Below are positions 26,478 through 35,980 of a stretch of 64,000 bases of DNA, piece by piece. Position 1 is the stretch's first letter. Each line of letters opens with the position of its first letter. The stretch is from assembly GCA_964623055.1 (NCBI GenBank), contig CAZURK010000028.1, positions 15,601-79,600 on the forward strand, in the 5' to 3' direction. This DNA is from JADHUC01 sp964623055. GTDB taxonomy: Bacteria > Planctomycetota > Planctomycetia > Pirellulales > Pirellulaceae. Position numbers and translations under genes: made by a program. The notes beneath the pieces were generated by a model that was given only the letters and a program-made list of their open reading frames with translations, ran no database searches and was not told the DNA's origin.

Positions 26478-26876
26478 ATGAAGAAGCTGCCACGCCCGAC
26501 TGATGTCGAACTGCGGATACTCGAAGTGTTTTGGGATCAAGGCCCCAGCACCGTCCGAGCCGCACACAATACGATCGTGGCTTCGCCCGAGCGGAAGGGC
26601 ACGAGCTACTCGACGACGCTCAAAATGATCCAAGTCCTTCACGAGAAGGGATTTCTTGAACGAGACGCTTCGGTGCGCCCGCAGGTCTATCGAGCAACGG
26701 TCTCGCGCGAGGCAACGCAACGTCATGTTGTCGAAGACATGGCCAAACGGCTGTTCGGTGGCGCAATGACCGAACTTGTGCAATGCGCGATTTCTTCCGG
26801 CGCCGTTTCGGAGTCGGAACTCAAAGAGATACAAGGCCTGATCCGCCAAGCAAAGAAAGGAAGTGATCGGTCATGA
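26478..26876 (+). CDS. BlaI/MecI/CopY-family transcriptional repressor
   Basis: The ~132-residue protein has the family's winged helix: PTDVELRILEVFWDQGPSTVRAA, then SYSTTLKMIQVLHEKGFLERD and the wing PQVYRATVSRE. The C-terminal helix is the dimerisation part (ELKEIQGLIRQAK). An in-frame GTG at 26475 is an alternative start. The stop overlaps the ATG of the M56 peptidase gene (ATGA). In the paradigm, the M56 protein senses a signal and cleaves the repressor. Three matching operators lie upstream. The true inducer here is unknown; no beta-lactamase gene is nearby. Confidence 0.9.
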   Translation: MKKLPRPTDVELRILEVFWDQGPSTVRAAHNTIVASPERKGTSYSTTLKMIQVLHEKGFLERDASVRPQVYRATVSREATQRHVVEDMAKRLFGGAMTELVQCAISSGAVSESELKEIQGLIRQAKKGSDRS

Positions 26877-29800
26877 TTCTCCGTAACTTGCTCCAATCTG
26901 ACGCCTGCCTGCATCTCGGCTGGATCCTTCTGCATTCGTTGTGGCAATTCGCGGTGATAGGTTTGATCGCGGCTGTTCTGCTGGCCGGTCTGCGGGTTCG
27001 TTCTCACGCGCGATACGCGGTCGCGTATGCGGCGCTGCTACTGATGGCCATAGCCCCGCTGGTCACTTTTGTCCTGCTCCCGCCGCCTACATCGGCCTTT
27101 GTCACCGATGCCGCGACGGCGTCCACCGGGAAAGCGAAGGAGTCGGACTCGGTTTCGCGGCCCTCCCTGGTGACGCCCATGGCGACCCCGCCGGATGGAA
27201 CGACATCGGTCGCCGACTCGGCACCGATGCGCGGAGGAGAAGCGATTGACGTCGCGGTGGCGGAAGCGCAACCGACATTGCCATCGCCATCGAAAACGCA
27301 CGCGGTCGACAAGCGACTGGCTCGCTATTCGGCGTGGCTCGCGCCGTTTTGGCTTGCCGGGGTACTCGCACTAGCTCTGCGACAGTTGGGCGGTTGGCTT
27401 CTCGCGCGACGCGTGCTGCGCGCGGCCACGCCAATCGCGGACGACGGTTTACGAGACCGACTGGAAACGTTGATTCGGACGATGGGCGTCCGTCGCTCGG
27501 TGCGCGTTGTGCAATCGGCGTTAGCTGGTGTCCCGATGGTTCTGGGAACGTTTCGTCCAGTCTTGATCGTGCCTGCTTCGCTGGTGACCGGACTCTCGCC
27601 AGACCAGTGGGAGGCGATCCTCGCCCACGAATTGGCGCACATCCGGCGCTACGACTACGTTCTGAATCTACTGCAAATCGTCGTCGAGACGCTCCTTTTC
27701 TACCATCCAATCGTCTGGTGGCTCTCGCGTCGTATTCGTGTCGAACGAGAACTCTGCTGCGATGATTTGGCGGCGCAGTTCTGCGGTAGCCCCGTCGCGT
27801 TGGCCGAGGGACTGGCGGCGATCGAGGCGGCTCGACTGCAGGGCGAAAACGTACGACTGGCAGTCGCAGCCGTCGGCGATGGGCGTCGCGGTTTGACGCT
27901 CCGTCGTGTGCGACGCATCCTCGGCTTCGCTGAAACGCCCGATCGGCGAAGGGTTGCATGGCTGGCTGGCCTGCTCGCGCTTGCGGTCATAGCAGTTGGC
28001 GGGGTGGCTGGACATCTGACGGGGGCGGTCGAGAATGAGGTCCTTGCCGCCGATGAACCTGGCGACGATTCCAAAGAGGTCGCTGGAGAATCGGAAGCCG
28101 ACGCCGAGCCAAAGTCGTGGGAAATATCGAAGATTTATGACCCGGCGTGGATGCGCGACTATCTAATGCACTACGAGGTGCTGCCGAAACCGATTACGGT
28201 ACCGGCCATTCGCGGAATCGTCGTCGATCCCTCCGGCAATCCGGTCGCCGACGCTGACATCCGCAGCCACACGCCGCGACAGTGGACCAGGCTCTACAAC
28301 GGCGGGAAACTGAGGCCAAGCAAGCAGCAACCGTACACCAAGACAACCGCCAAGGGAAAATTTGGTCTCCCCGAACGGACGGAACCGTACCGAGTGTTGG
28401 TTGCGCACGAAGAGGGCGTCGCGTCGGTTTCACACGAAGAATTGATCAACGCCGACGGCCGGATCGTCCTGCAACAGTGGTCTCGGGTCGAAGGAACGTT
28501 CATTCTCGACGGCAAGCCGCAACCCGGCGAGAGAATCATCCTTTACATGAACACGATTTCCTGGTCATACAGTCCTGGCGGGCCGCGGCTGACGCTCGAT
28601 TACGAGACAAAGACGGACGAACAAGGCCGCTTCACGTTCGAGGGCGTTCCACCGTTGAGCGGACGAGTTCACTTCGTCAGCAAACTCGGCCGAGTATCGC
28701 ACGGGGTCCGCATAGTCTGCGAGCCTGGCAAGACAACTCGCGCGGACATTGGTCGGGGACGAACGATCACGGGACGCCTGCGGATGGCCGCACCGGACGC
28801 CGACTGGACCGAGGCCAGCGTCACCGTTCGCCACCAGCGACCACCGTTGCCGTGTCCCCTCGGCCTGCTCGAATCGGGCAATGAAGAAGCAATCAACGAA
28901 TGGCGACGCGAATGGGCGAAAACCGTGCTTGGACAGGCGCATATCGATGAGTTGAATCAACTGATCAACCTGAATTACCCCGGCGAAGTCAACGCCGATG
29001 GAACATTCCAGGTCCACGGCGTTCCGGAAGGGCGCTACGAATTGTGGTCCTACTCTCGCCAACCTGTCGCGTCCGCTGAGACTCTCGTCGTAGTCGACGC
29101 GTCAACAGGACCGCGGATCAACTTGAACGAGATCGACTTGAGTGAAACCGAGACCACAGCGCCGACGACAGGGGCTCCGCCAAAACCATCCGGCGAGAGG
29201 CAGCACCAGCAAATGTCGCACGACCATTCGCATGAATCCAAGGTGACCGAAGAACCAGAGAAGAAGCTTCCGACGCTGAAGGTCCACGTGTTGGACAAAG
29301 ACAGCAAGCCGATCACCAACGCTTGCGTGCTGTTATACGACCGTAACCACTACATGGCCGGAAGGCCCGTCGACTTCGACCAGGTCACCAAGTATACGGG
29401 CAAGGACGGTTGGGCCGATTTTGGTGCGCTGCCGCAAGACTTCGTCTGCGTTCAAGTCCAGCCTCGGGAGGGTGCGTTCGACGGAAGCTACGCCGTCATT
29501 GGCGAGACGGAAGGAAGATTCGTCCACGCGAATTCCGGACGACCGTTGATCGACATTCAAACGGGCAAAGAGACGGTGACGCTCGTCTTCACCATGCGAA
29601 GAGGGGTAGACGTCACCTTCGACATGGTCGACGCCGTGACGGGCGAGCAAGTCTTCTGGTCACACGCTTCCTTTTGGGACGAACGCCGTAAGCGTTGGTG
29701 GACCATCGCGCTGATCGACGGCGGCGGCCAGCACAACTTCACGACGATCGTCGAAGAGATGAGCGACCGGCAACTTCTCGCGGCGGCGCAGGGCTATTAT

Positions 29801-30172
29801 CCGGTCGACTTTCGGCTCGACGAAAGACTTGAAGTGGGAAAGGCATTCAAACAGAGAATCGAGCTGAAGCCCGCGCCGGAAGTCCGATTCATCGTGCAAA
29901 CACCAAAGGGCGAACCAGCCAAGGACGCCAAGTTCAAGAAGATCTGCCCTGAGGGATTGGGGAATATGCTCTCCTCGAAGAATCAAACCGACGAAGAGGG
30001 AGCACTGGTCATGCCTTATCCTGCCGAGGGCGACCGGGCTCGCTTCGAAATCACGCACGAATCGGGGCGAGCCGAGTTTGCGATCAAAGACCTGCCGGAC
30101 CCAATCGTGATCGAAGAGGACGGCAAGCGCAAGGAGGTCACCCCGTGGCTTCAGGTTCGGCTGAAGCCCTGA
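26873..30172 (+). CDS. BlaR1-like M56 metallopeptidase with carboxypeptidase-regulatory-like repeats
   Basis: The 1099-residue membrane protein has helices at ~14-40 and ~49-70, then a long loop, another helix (~157-178) and the M56 domain with the zinc motif HELAH (252-256) and the third ligand region RELCCDD (~292-298). A further helix lies at ~318-380. The rest (from ~425) lies outside and holds Ig/carboxypeptidase-regulatory-like units (IRGIVVDPSGNPVADADIRS, RITKACVL-type beta repeats at ~800). It lacks a penicillin-binding sensor domain. It should cleave the BlaI repressor encoded just upstream. The extracellular beta repeats presumably act as the sensor or attach to the envelope. Confidence 0.85.
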   Translation: MILRNLLQSDACLHLGWILLHSLWQFAVIGLIAAVLLAGLRVRSHARYAVAYAALLLMAIAPLVTFVLLPPPTSAFVTDAATASTGKAKESDSVSRPSLVTPMATPPDGTTSVADSAPMRGGEAIDVAVAEAQPTLPSPSKTHAVDKRLARYSAWLAPFWLAGVLALALRQLGGWLLARRVLRAATPIADDGLRDRLETLIRTMGVRRSVRVVQSALAGVPMVLGTFRPVLIVPASLVTGLSPDQWEAILAHELAHIRRYDYVLNLLQIVVETLLFYHPIVWWLSRRIRVERELCCDDLAAQFCGSPVALAEGLAAIEAARLQGENVRLAVAAVGDGRRGLTLRRVRRILGFAETPDRRRVAWLAGLLALAVIAVGGVAGHLTGAVENEVLAADEPGDDSKEVAGESEADAEPKSWEISKIYDPAWMRDYLMHYEVLPKPITVPAIRGIVVDPSGNPVADADIRSHTPRQWTRLYNGGKLRPSKQQPYTKTTAKGKFGLPERTEPYRVLVAHEEGVASVSHEELINADGRIVLQQWSRVEGTFILDGKPQPGERIILYMNTISWSYSPGGPRLTLDYETKTDEQGRFTFEGVPPLSGRVHFVSKLGRVSHGVRIVCEPGKTTRADIGRGRTITGRLRMAAPDADWTEASVTVRHQRPPLPCPLGLLESGNEEAINEWRREWAKTVLGQAHIDELNQLINLNYPGEVNADGTFQVHGVPEGRYELWSYSRQPVASAETLVVVDASTGPRINLNEIDLSETETTAPTTGAPPKPSGERQHQQMSHDHSHESKVTEEPEKKLPTLKVHVLDKDSKPITNACVLLYDRNHYMAGRPVDFDQVTKYTGKDGWADFGALPQDFVCVQVQPREGAFDGSYAVIGETEGRFVHANSGRPLIDIQTGKETVTLVFTMRRGVDVTFDMVDAVTGEQVFWSHASFWDERRKRWWTIALIDGGGQHNFTTIVEEMSDRQLLAAAQGYYPVDFRLDERLEVGKAFKQRIELKPAPEVRFIVQTPKGEPAKDAKFKKICPEGLGNMLSSKNQTDEEGALVMPYPAEGDRARFEITHESGRAEFAIKDLPDPIVIEEDGKRKEVTPWLQVRLKP

Positions 30173-30327
30173 GAGCCACCTCTCGTCATAGGCAGCTTGG
30201 CGCTCTGGCGTATTGGTCAAGTATCGTGTGGTCTGCTGGAATCCGGTAGCATGTGGCGACATTGTTCGAAGCTTCGTATACTCATGTGCGCGGGAATCCA
30301 AGCCACACGACATACGGAGGACAAGCG

Positions 30328-31659
30328 ATGACCACGAGCAAACGGTTTACTCGTCGCCAGATTCTGGCCGGCACTGCTGCTGCGGGCGCGTTCTCGATCA
30401 TCCCTCGCCATGTGCTCGGCACGCCTGGGCAACCTTCGGCCAACAACAAGCTGAACATCGCGGGCGTGGGAGTTGGCGGGATGGGTTCGGGCGATGTCCG
30501 TAGGGTGCCCACCGAGAATATCGTGGCCATCTGCGATGTGGATGCGAACCACGCAGCCCGGTCGGCAAAGCAGTTTCCTCGGGCCAAGGTCCACAGCGAT
30601 TTCCGAAAGATGCTGGACAGCCAGAAAGACATCGACGCGGTTATGGTGGCCACCCCGGACCACAATCACGCGGCGGTTACCATGATGGCCCTGAAGATGG
30701 GCAAGCATGTCTTCTGCCAGAAGCCACTCACGCACAGCGTGCACGAGGCCCTTGAGGTGGCCAAGGCGGCCAAAGAGGCGAAGGTGGCTACGCAGATGGG
30801 GAATCAGGGGCAGGCTGGCGAACAGGCTCGCTTGGTGTGCGAGTACATCTGGGCTGGCGCTATCGGCAAAGTGCGCGAGATCCACTCGTGGTCGAACCGG
30901 CAGCCGGACATTTCGCCGCGCGGCGTTCCGCGTCCCAAAGAGACGCCACCGGTGCCTACAAACATGGATTGGGACCTTTGGCTTGGCCCATCACCCGAAC
31001 GGCCGTATCATCCCTGCTACCATCCGTTCCGATGGCGCGGCTGGTGGGATTTCGGCACGGGCGTATTGGGGGATATCGGTTGCCACAATCTGTCTGCGGC
31101 ATTCAAGGCGTTGAAGCTGGGTTGGCCAACGAGCGTCGAGGCATGCTCGACGCATTGGAACGCAGGACCGGAAATCAAAAACGAAACGGCGCCGCTGGCG
31201 TCGATCATCAGCTACCGCTTCGCGGCCGACGGCGACCGGCCTGAGATCCTGCTTCGCTGGTACGACGGCGGCATGATGCCTCCGCTGCCGGAGGAAGTGC
31301 AGCCGGGCCGCAATATCTTCACCGGCGATGGCACGCTGATCGTCGGTGACAAGGGGATGTTACACAATCATCGCCTCTTGCCGGAGAGAAGGATGCAGGA
31401 GTTCGGCAAGCCGGCTCGGGTGCTTGAACGGTCGCCTGGGCACTACCAGGAGTGGATCAACGCGTGCAAAGGAGGCAAGCCGGCGGGCAGCAACTTCGTG
31501 GATCATGCCGGCCCGTTGGCCGCCGTGGTATTGATGGGCAACATCGCCATCCGCACCGGCGAGAAGCTGTATTGGGATGCCGAGAAGCTCCAATTCACGA
31601 ACTCCGAGGCGGCCAACGGGCTGCTGAATCCGCCGTATCGGCACGGATGGAGCCTATAA
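30328..31659 (+). CDS. Tat-exported Gfo/Idh/MocA oxidoreductase
   Basis: The start at 30328 follows ACGGAGGACA and gives 443 residues with a twin-arginine signal (FTRRQILAGTAAAGAFSII). The Rossmann part shows LNIAGVGVGGMGSGDV, AICDVDAN and VATPDHNHAAVTMMALKMGKHVFCQKPL, with the EKP lysine retained (QKPL). The second domain has WDLWLGPSPERPYHPCYHPFRWRGWWDFG, and the tail is HYQEWINACKGG. It is a paralogue of the 16601 protein, differing in keeping the lysine. It stands alone, with no obvious operon partner. Confidence 0.88.
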   Translation: MTTSKRFTRRQILAGTAAAGAFSIIPRHVLGTPGQPSANNKLNIAGVGVGGMGSGDVRRVPTENIVAICDVDANHAARSAKQFPRAKVHSDFRKMLDSQKDIDAVMVATPDHNHAAVTMMALKMGKHVFCQKPLTHSVHEALEVAKAAKEAKVATQMGNQGQAGEQARLVCEYIWAGAIGKVREIHSWSNRQPDISPRGVPRPKETPPVPTNMDWDLWLGPSPERPYHPCYHPFRWRGWWDFGTGVLGDIGCHNLSAAFKALKLGWPTSVEACSTHWNAGPEIKNETAPLASIISYRFAADGDRPEILLRWYDGGMMPPLPEEVQPGRNIFTGDGTLIVGDKGMLHNHRLLPERRMQEFGKPARVLERSPGHYQEWINACKGGKPAGSNFVDHAGPLAAVVLMGNIAIRTGEKLYWDAEKLQFTNSEAANGLLNPPYRHGWSL

Positions 31660-31731
31660 TTCCAGCCGACGGGTTTGCAGAATCGGCTGCAAGTGTCTGG
31701 AAGATTTATACTTACGTCGACCAGATCAATC

Positions 31732-31759
31732 TTGACTGGCAACACAGGGTAGGTATAAT
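31732..31759 (+). promoter_or_regulatory. Sigma-70-type promoter for the HTH-receiver regulator
   Basis: TTGACT at 31732-31737 and a perfect TATAAT at 31754-31759 are separated by 16 bases. The gene start at 31911 is ~150 bases downstream, leaving a long leader. The spacing and match are close to consensus. Confidence 0.65.
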
Positions 31760-31910
31760 TCCGACTATTGGCAAATTCGGTAAACTCGGAAGAACCGGAT
31801 AATCCAACTGGATGGAACGGTCCCGAAGAGTGTGCTAACTAAGTACGTCGCGTAGTTCTGATCATCGAGGTAGCTAAGGACGAGCTCTGTTGGCTAAGGA
31901 AGGATTGTTT

Positions 31911-32501
31911 ATGGCCACCACAAAAACTGTTTTCACGACGGGCGAAGCGGCTAAGATCTGCAAGGTTAGCCAGCAAACTATCATTCGCTGTTTTGACAAT
32001 GGAAGTCTGAAAGGATTCCGCGTGCCTGGCAGCCGGTTCCGCCGCATTCCGCGCGACCAGTTGTACGCCTTTATGAAGGACAACGGAATCCCGACCGACG
32101 CGTTGGAGAGCGGCAAACGAAAAGTGCTGATCGTGGACGACGACGAAGAGCTGATGGACCTGCTCAGCGATGTGTTCGCAAAGGACGGCCGATTCGATAT
32201 CCGGACGGCGAACAACGGCTTCGAGGCCGGTATGTCGGTCAAGGAGTTCCGCCCGGACCTGGTCGTTTTGGACGTGATGTTGCCGGACATCAACGGCAAG
32301 GAAGTGTGCCAGCGGATTCGCAGTGATGACAGCCTCGAAGCGGTGAATATCATTTGCATCTCCGGTATGGTCGAACAGGACAAGGTGGCTGAGTTGAAGG
32401 CCGCTGGAGCCAACGACTTCATGCACAAGCCGTTCAACGTTGACCGCTTGCTGGATCGGGCCTGTGACTTGCTGGACATCGAGCGGGCAGCAAACCTCTG
32501 A
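31911..32501 (+). CDS. MerR/excisionase-type HTH fused to a response-regulator receiver domain
   Basis: The start at 31911 lies 7-8 bases after GGAAGGA; an in-frame TTG at 31890 is less likely. Residues ~7-57 are an excisionase/MerR-like helix-turn-helix (FTTGEAAKICKVSQQTIIRC, GSRFRRIPRDQL). Residues ~70-190 form a receiver domain with acidic Asp76-Asp78, phosphoacceptor Asp121 in VVLDVMLPD, Ser151 and Lys173 in HKPF. The order (DNA-binding first, receiver second) is the reverse of classical regulators and is known in planctomycetes and relatives. The histidine kinase 92 bases downstream is the obvious partner. Confidence 0.85.
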   Translation: MATTKTVFTTGEAAKICKVSQQTIIRCFDNGSLKGFRVPGSRFRRIPRDQLYAFMKDNGIPTDALESGKRKVLIVDDDEELMDLLSDVFAKDGRFDIRTANNGFEAGMSVKEFRPDLVVLDVMLPDINGKEVCQRIRSDDSLEAVNIICISGMVEQDKVAELKAAGANDFMHKPFNVDRLLDRACDLLDIERAANL

Positions 32502-32593
32502 AGGTCGTCCGTTTCATTGATAGCATTCGACACGTCACGCGTGCCGTGCGCTGAGCGACACGGGCACGCGTGTTTCTTATCTGCCAGGCAACG

Positions 32594-34096
32594 ATGACGT
32601 GTCTCCCCAAATTGACCGTAGGGCCTTTGACATGGCGTCTGCCGTTGTCGGAACACGCGGCCGTCGGTCTGGCTCGGTCTTTTGCGGAGGACGATCTCGA
32701 TGAACGGTGCGAGCAACTGACGTCCCTCCTGGCAAAGGACTGTGCGCTGGCGCTCTGGACCGTGTGCCGCGCCACACCGTGGGAGCAGCAACCACCGTCC
32801 GGGATCGAGGAACTTGCCGAATGGCTCTCGCAGCACGGTCTTGCCACGCTGCAATGGTGCGAGGATGAAATCGCGCTGCATCCGGGAGCCGATCCAGAAC
32901 ACGTCGCGCGTTTGGCCGACGGTGTGGCCGAGGCGGTCGTTACGGCCCGTTGCGCTCGTCGGTTGGCCGGCAATACGGAATCTGATCGAGCCTACCTGTG
33001 TGGATTGCTACACAGTTCGGTTCAATGGCTGGAAGCTAGCGGTCCGTCAGTGCCTTTGGCCGATCTGAAGCACCAAACCACGTGCCTGCCTTCATGGCTG
33101 GAGCAGGTGCTGGTGGAAATCGACGATCGACCTCCGAAGAGTTTTCTGCCCAAGATTGTAGCCCAGGCGATCGACCGCCTGCGCGAAACACGAGACGACG
33201 CGGCAAGCGATTCGGACAGTACAACCGATGGTGATATCCGGGCCGACCGCCTGTACGGCAATGAACTTCGCAGTCAATGGATTGCCCCACCGGTCGGTAC
33301 CGCCAGCCTTCTGCCGGCCATGATGCGCAAGCTCGCCCGACTCGGGGAGTTGGAGACCCGATTCCAATCGACGTTGGAAACCGAGAAGTTAAGATCCCTC
33401 AAGGCCCTGGCATACGGGGCAAGTCACGAGATCAACAATCCATTGGCGAACATATCGATACGAGCGCAGACGCTAATGCGCGACGAAACGGATCCGGAGC
33501 GGAATCGCAAGCTCTCCGAGATCAATGCTCAAGCGTTCCGGGCCAACGAGATGATTGCCGACATGATGCTGTTTGCCAGGCCGCCGGCCCTTCAACGGAC
33601 ACCAGTCAATCTGACAGGGATCGTTGACGAAGTTATCAGAGAACTTGCGCCGGATGCGGAGAATCAGGGTACGGAGCTGTTCCGGGTAACGTCCGACGAA
33701 CCGCTTGTTGTCGAGGCGGATGGCGGTCATCTGGCTGTTGCGCTTAGGGCGCTTTGCACGAACTCGCTCGAAGCGATAAGCACCGGCGGGCGAATCGAGA
33801 TCTTCGTCCAGGCGATGGACGCATCGTGCGCAGATTCCAACGGCACGCGATGGGCGGAGGTCGTGGTGAGCGATACCGGTCCGGGGATTCCACCGGAGGT
33901 GCGGCGGAATCTGTTTGATCCGTATTACTCCGGCCGCGAAGCAGGTCGCGGTCTTGGATTGGGGCTGTCAAAGTGCTGGCGTATCGTGACGGAGCACGGC
34001 GGCCACATCGATGTGAACAGCGAGCCGATGCGCGGCTCGACCTTCGCGATCCGACTGCCCATGGAAGCATGTCAGACCATCCGTACGGCCCTCTGA
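32594..34096 (+). CDS. Cytoplasmic histidine kinase with HDOD-like N-terminal region
   Basis: The ~500-residue protein has no membrane helix. Residues ~20-230 resemble an HDOD-like helical domain (HAAVGLARSFAEDD, AYLCGLLHSSVQWLE). The kinase core follows with the H-box GASHEINNPLANI (His278) and a HATPase with NSLEAIS, VVSDTGPGIPPEV and GRGLGLGLSKCWRIV. Two starts are possible, ATG 32594 or GTG 32570. It overlaps the NhaC-like gene by 28 bases, so the two are coupled. It probably phosphorylates the HTH-receiver protein encoded just upstream. The stimulus is unknown. Confidence 0.85.
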   Translation: MTCLPKLTVGPLTWRLPLSEHAAVGLARSFAEDDLDERCEQLTSLLAKDCALALWTVCRATPWEQQPPSGIEELAEWLSQHGLATLQWCEDEIALHPGADPEHVARLADGVAEAVVTARCARRLAGNTESDRAYLCGLLHSSVQWLEASGPSVPLADLKHQTTCLPSWLEQVLVEIDDRPPKSFLPKIVAQAIDRLRETRDDAASDSDSTTDGDIRADRLYGNELRSQWIAPPVGTASLLPAMMRKLARLGELETRFQSTLETEKLRSLKALAYGASHEINNPLANISIRAQTLMRDETDPERNRKLSEINAQAFRANEMIADMMLFARPPALQRTPVNLTGIVDEVIRELAPDAENQGTELFRVTSDEPLVVEADGGHLAVALRALCTNSLEAISTGGRIEIFVQAMDASCADSNGTRWAEVVVSDTGPGIPPEVRRNLFDPYYSGREAGRGLGLGLSKCWRIVTEHGGHIDVNSEPMRGSTFAIRLPMEACQTIRTAL

Positions 34097-35667
34097 GTCT
34101 GTTGCCGCCAGTGGTGGCTATTGTGCTGGCCATCGCCACGCGCCGAGTTGTCGTCCCGCTGCTGTTGGGCGTTTTCGCAGGTGCCCTAATATTGGAGGGC
34201 TGGAAACCGCATCTGGCCGTGGCCGCGTTCTTCGAGGCCCATTTGTGGCCGAGCTTGGCTGCAGAGGATCACCTTCGCGTATTCACGTTCACACTGCTCA
34301 TGGGAGCCTTGGTGGGCGTCATTCACGCTTCCGGCGGTATGCACGGTGTGGTGAACGCACTGGCACCATTGGCTCGCAATCGGCGGAGCGGCCAACTGAC
34401 CACCTGGGGGCTGGGGCTGATCGTCTTCTTCGACGACTACGCCAATACTCTGCTGCTGGGCGGGACGATGCGACCATTGGCGGATCGCCTGAAGATCTCG
34501 CGGGAGAAGTTGGCGTACCTGGTCGATTCGACGGCGGCACCCGTGGCCGGTTTGGCCCTCATTTCCACTTGGGTTGCGGTCGAAGTGGGGTACATCAACG
34601 AAGGCTTTGCTGAACTGCCGGACGGCGGCGTCCAGGTTGACGGGTTTGCCATCTTTATCGCGTCGATCCCGTATCGGTTCTACGTGTTGTGGGCCTTGGC
34701 ACTGGTGGCGCTGGTAGCTGTTCTACGACGCGACTTCGGGCCGATGGTGGCCGCCGAACGCCGTGCGCAAGATGGCCCGGGCGTCCCGGGAGATGACGCC
34801 GCTGCAAGCCGTCACAAGCTCGTCGAGCCGGACGACGCCAAACCGCAGCGATGGCACAACGCAGTCGTCCCGGTAGCGGTTGTCGTTTCAGTGACCTTCT
34901 GTCTATTGGTCGCAACAGGCGCGAAGAAGGCGGCCGCCGATCCAACGATCGAGCCGGGTCTCTTCAGCTACTTCGCCAACGGCGTTTCGTACGTGGCCCT
35001 GGTCTACGGTTCCTTGGCTGGGTTGCTGACGGCAATCGGCTGGATCGGCGCACAGGGCATCATGAGTCACTCGCAGTTCCAGACGGCGGCCCTTCGCGGT
35101 GCGCGGCAGATGCTCAGTGCCCTGGTCATCCTTTGGCTGGCATGGGCACTGTCGGCGATGACTCGCGAAGACGATGGCTGCCTGCAGACCGGCATCTACG
35201 TGAGTGAACTGCTCGGACCCTGGGTGGCCGCCTCGTGGCTGCCAACCATCGCGTTTATCCTGGCTTCACTGGTCGCTTTCGCCACGGGAACCAGCTATGG
35301 AACCATGGGCATACTGATGCCTCTGGTAATCCGCGTGACGTATCGCTTGCTCGCAAACGACGAGCCTTCGTCCGTTGTTGTCCAGGATCCAATCATGATC
35401 GCGTCGATTGGTGGCGTGCTGGCCGGAGCCATCTTTGGCGATCACTGCTCGCCCATCTCCGATACCACCATACTGTCATCGCAAGCAAGCGGCTGCGACC
35501 ACGTCGCGCACGTGCGAACACAGTTGCCGTACGCGCTGTTAGTCGGTACCGTATCGATCTTGTTCGGCACTCTGCCAGCAGGTTTCGGCGTTTCGGTCTG
35601 GCTCCTGATGCCAGTGGGAATCATCGCAATGGCCGCATTCTTGCTGTTTTTCGGCAAACGAGTGTAG
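34069..35667 (+). CDS. NhaC-type Na+/H+ antiporter
   Basis: The start at 34069 (MSDHPYGPLSLLPPVVAIV) lies inside the end of the kinase gene; a longer frame reaches 33973 but would add a non-membrane leader. The 532-residue protein has about 11-12 helices and the family phrases WGLGLIVFFDDYANTLLLGG, VDSTAAPVAGLALISTW, FATGTSYGTMG and FGDHCSPISDTT. These match the Na_H_antiporter (NhaC) family. It exchanges sodium for protons, or moves small carboxylates or amino acids in some members. Overlap with a histidine kinase suggests ion or pH-linked control. Confidence 0.88.
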   Translation: MSDHPYGPLSLLPPVVAIVLAIATRRVVVPLLLGVFAGALILEGWKPHLAVAAFFEAHLWPSLAAEDHLRVFTFTLLMGALVGVIHASGGMHGVVNALAPLARNRRSGQLTTWGLGLIVFFDDYANTLLLGGTMRPLADRLKISREKLAYLVDSTAAPVAGLALISTWVAVEVGYINEGFAELPDGGVQVDGFAIFIASIPYRFYVLWALALVALVAVLRRDFGPMVAAERRAQDGPGVPGDDAAASRHKLVEPDDAKPQRWHNAVVPVAVVVSVTFCLLVATGAKKAAADPTIEPGLFSYFANGVSYVALVYGSLAGLLTAIGWIGAQGIMSHSQFQTAALRGARQMLSALVILWLAWALSAMTREDDGCLQTGIYVSELLGPWVAASWLPTIAFILASLVAFATGTSYGTMGILMPLVIRVTYRLLANDEPSSVVVQDPIMIASIGGVLAGAIFGDHCSPISDTTILSSQASGCDHVAHVRTQLPYALLVGTVSILFGTLPAGFGVSVWLLMPVGIIAMAAFLLFFGKRV

Positions 35668-35859
35668 CTCGGAGAGGTTGGGCGTGCCTCGCCCTCTGGT
35701 GCGCCACTGTAAGCCGCAGAGCCTGCCCAGCCGCTCCGGTCGTGCACCTCTGGCCAATCGTCGCGTTTCCTCTAACGCGTCTCAAGCCTCGAAGCCGATA
35801 CAGTGACTGAAGGTACGGTCCCTCGGTGCCACGCTAGCAAAGGACAACGCAACAGATAC

Positions 35860-35937
35860 GTAGGCCGGAACAAGTCCGCGCAGTTCCGGCATCCTATTCC
35901 ACTCGTGCCGGAACTGCGCGGACTTGTTCCGGCCTAC
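35860..35937. repeat. Long palindrome (GTAGGCCGGAACAAG class)
   Basis: Perfect 32-base arms, 35860-35891 and 35906-35937, are separated by a 14-base loop. It lies between the antiporter and the next gene. No open frame or transposase is associated, so it is probably a REP- or MITE-like element. The rest of the 35668-35980 gap holds only a small gggcgtgcctcgccc hairpin. Confidence 0.85.
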
Positions 35938-35980
35938 CGGTCGTTATCGATTTGACACGGTAATTAAGGACAGCGTAGCA

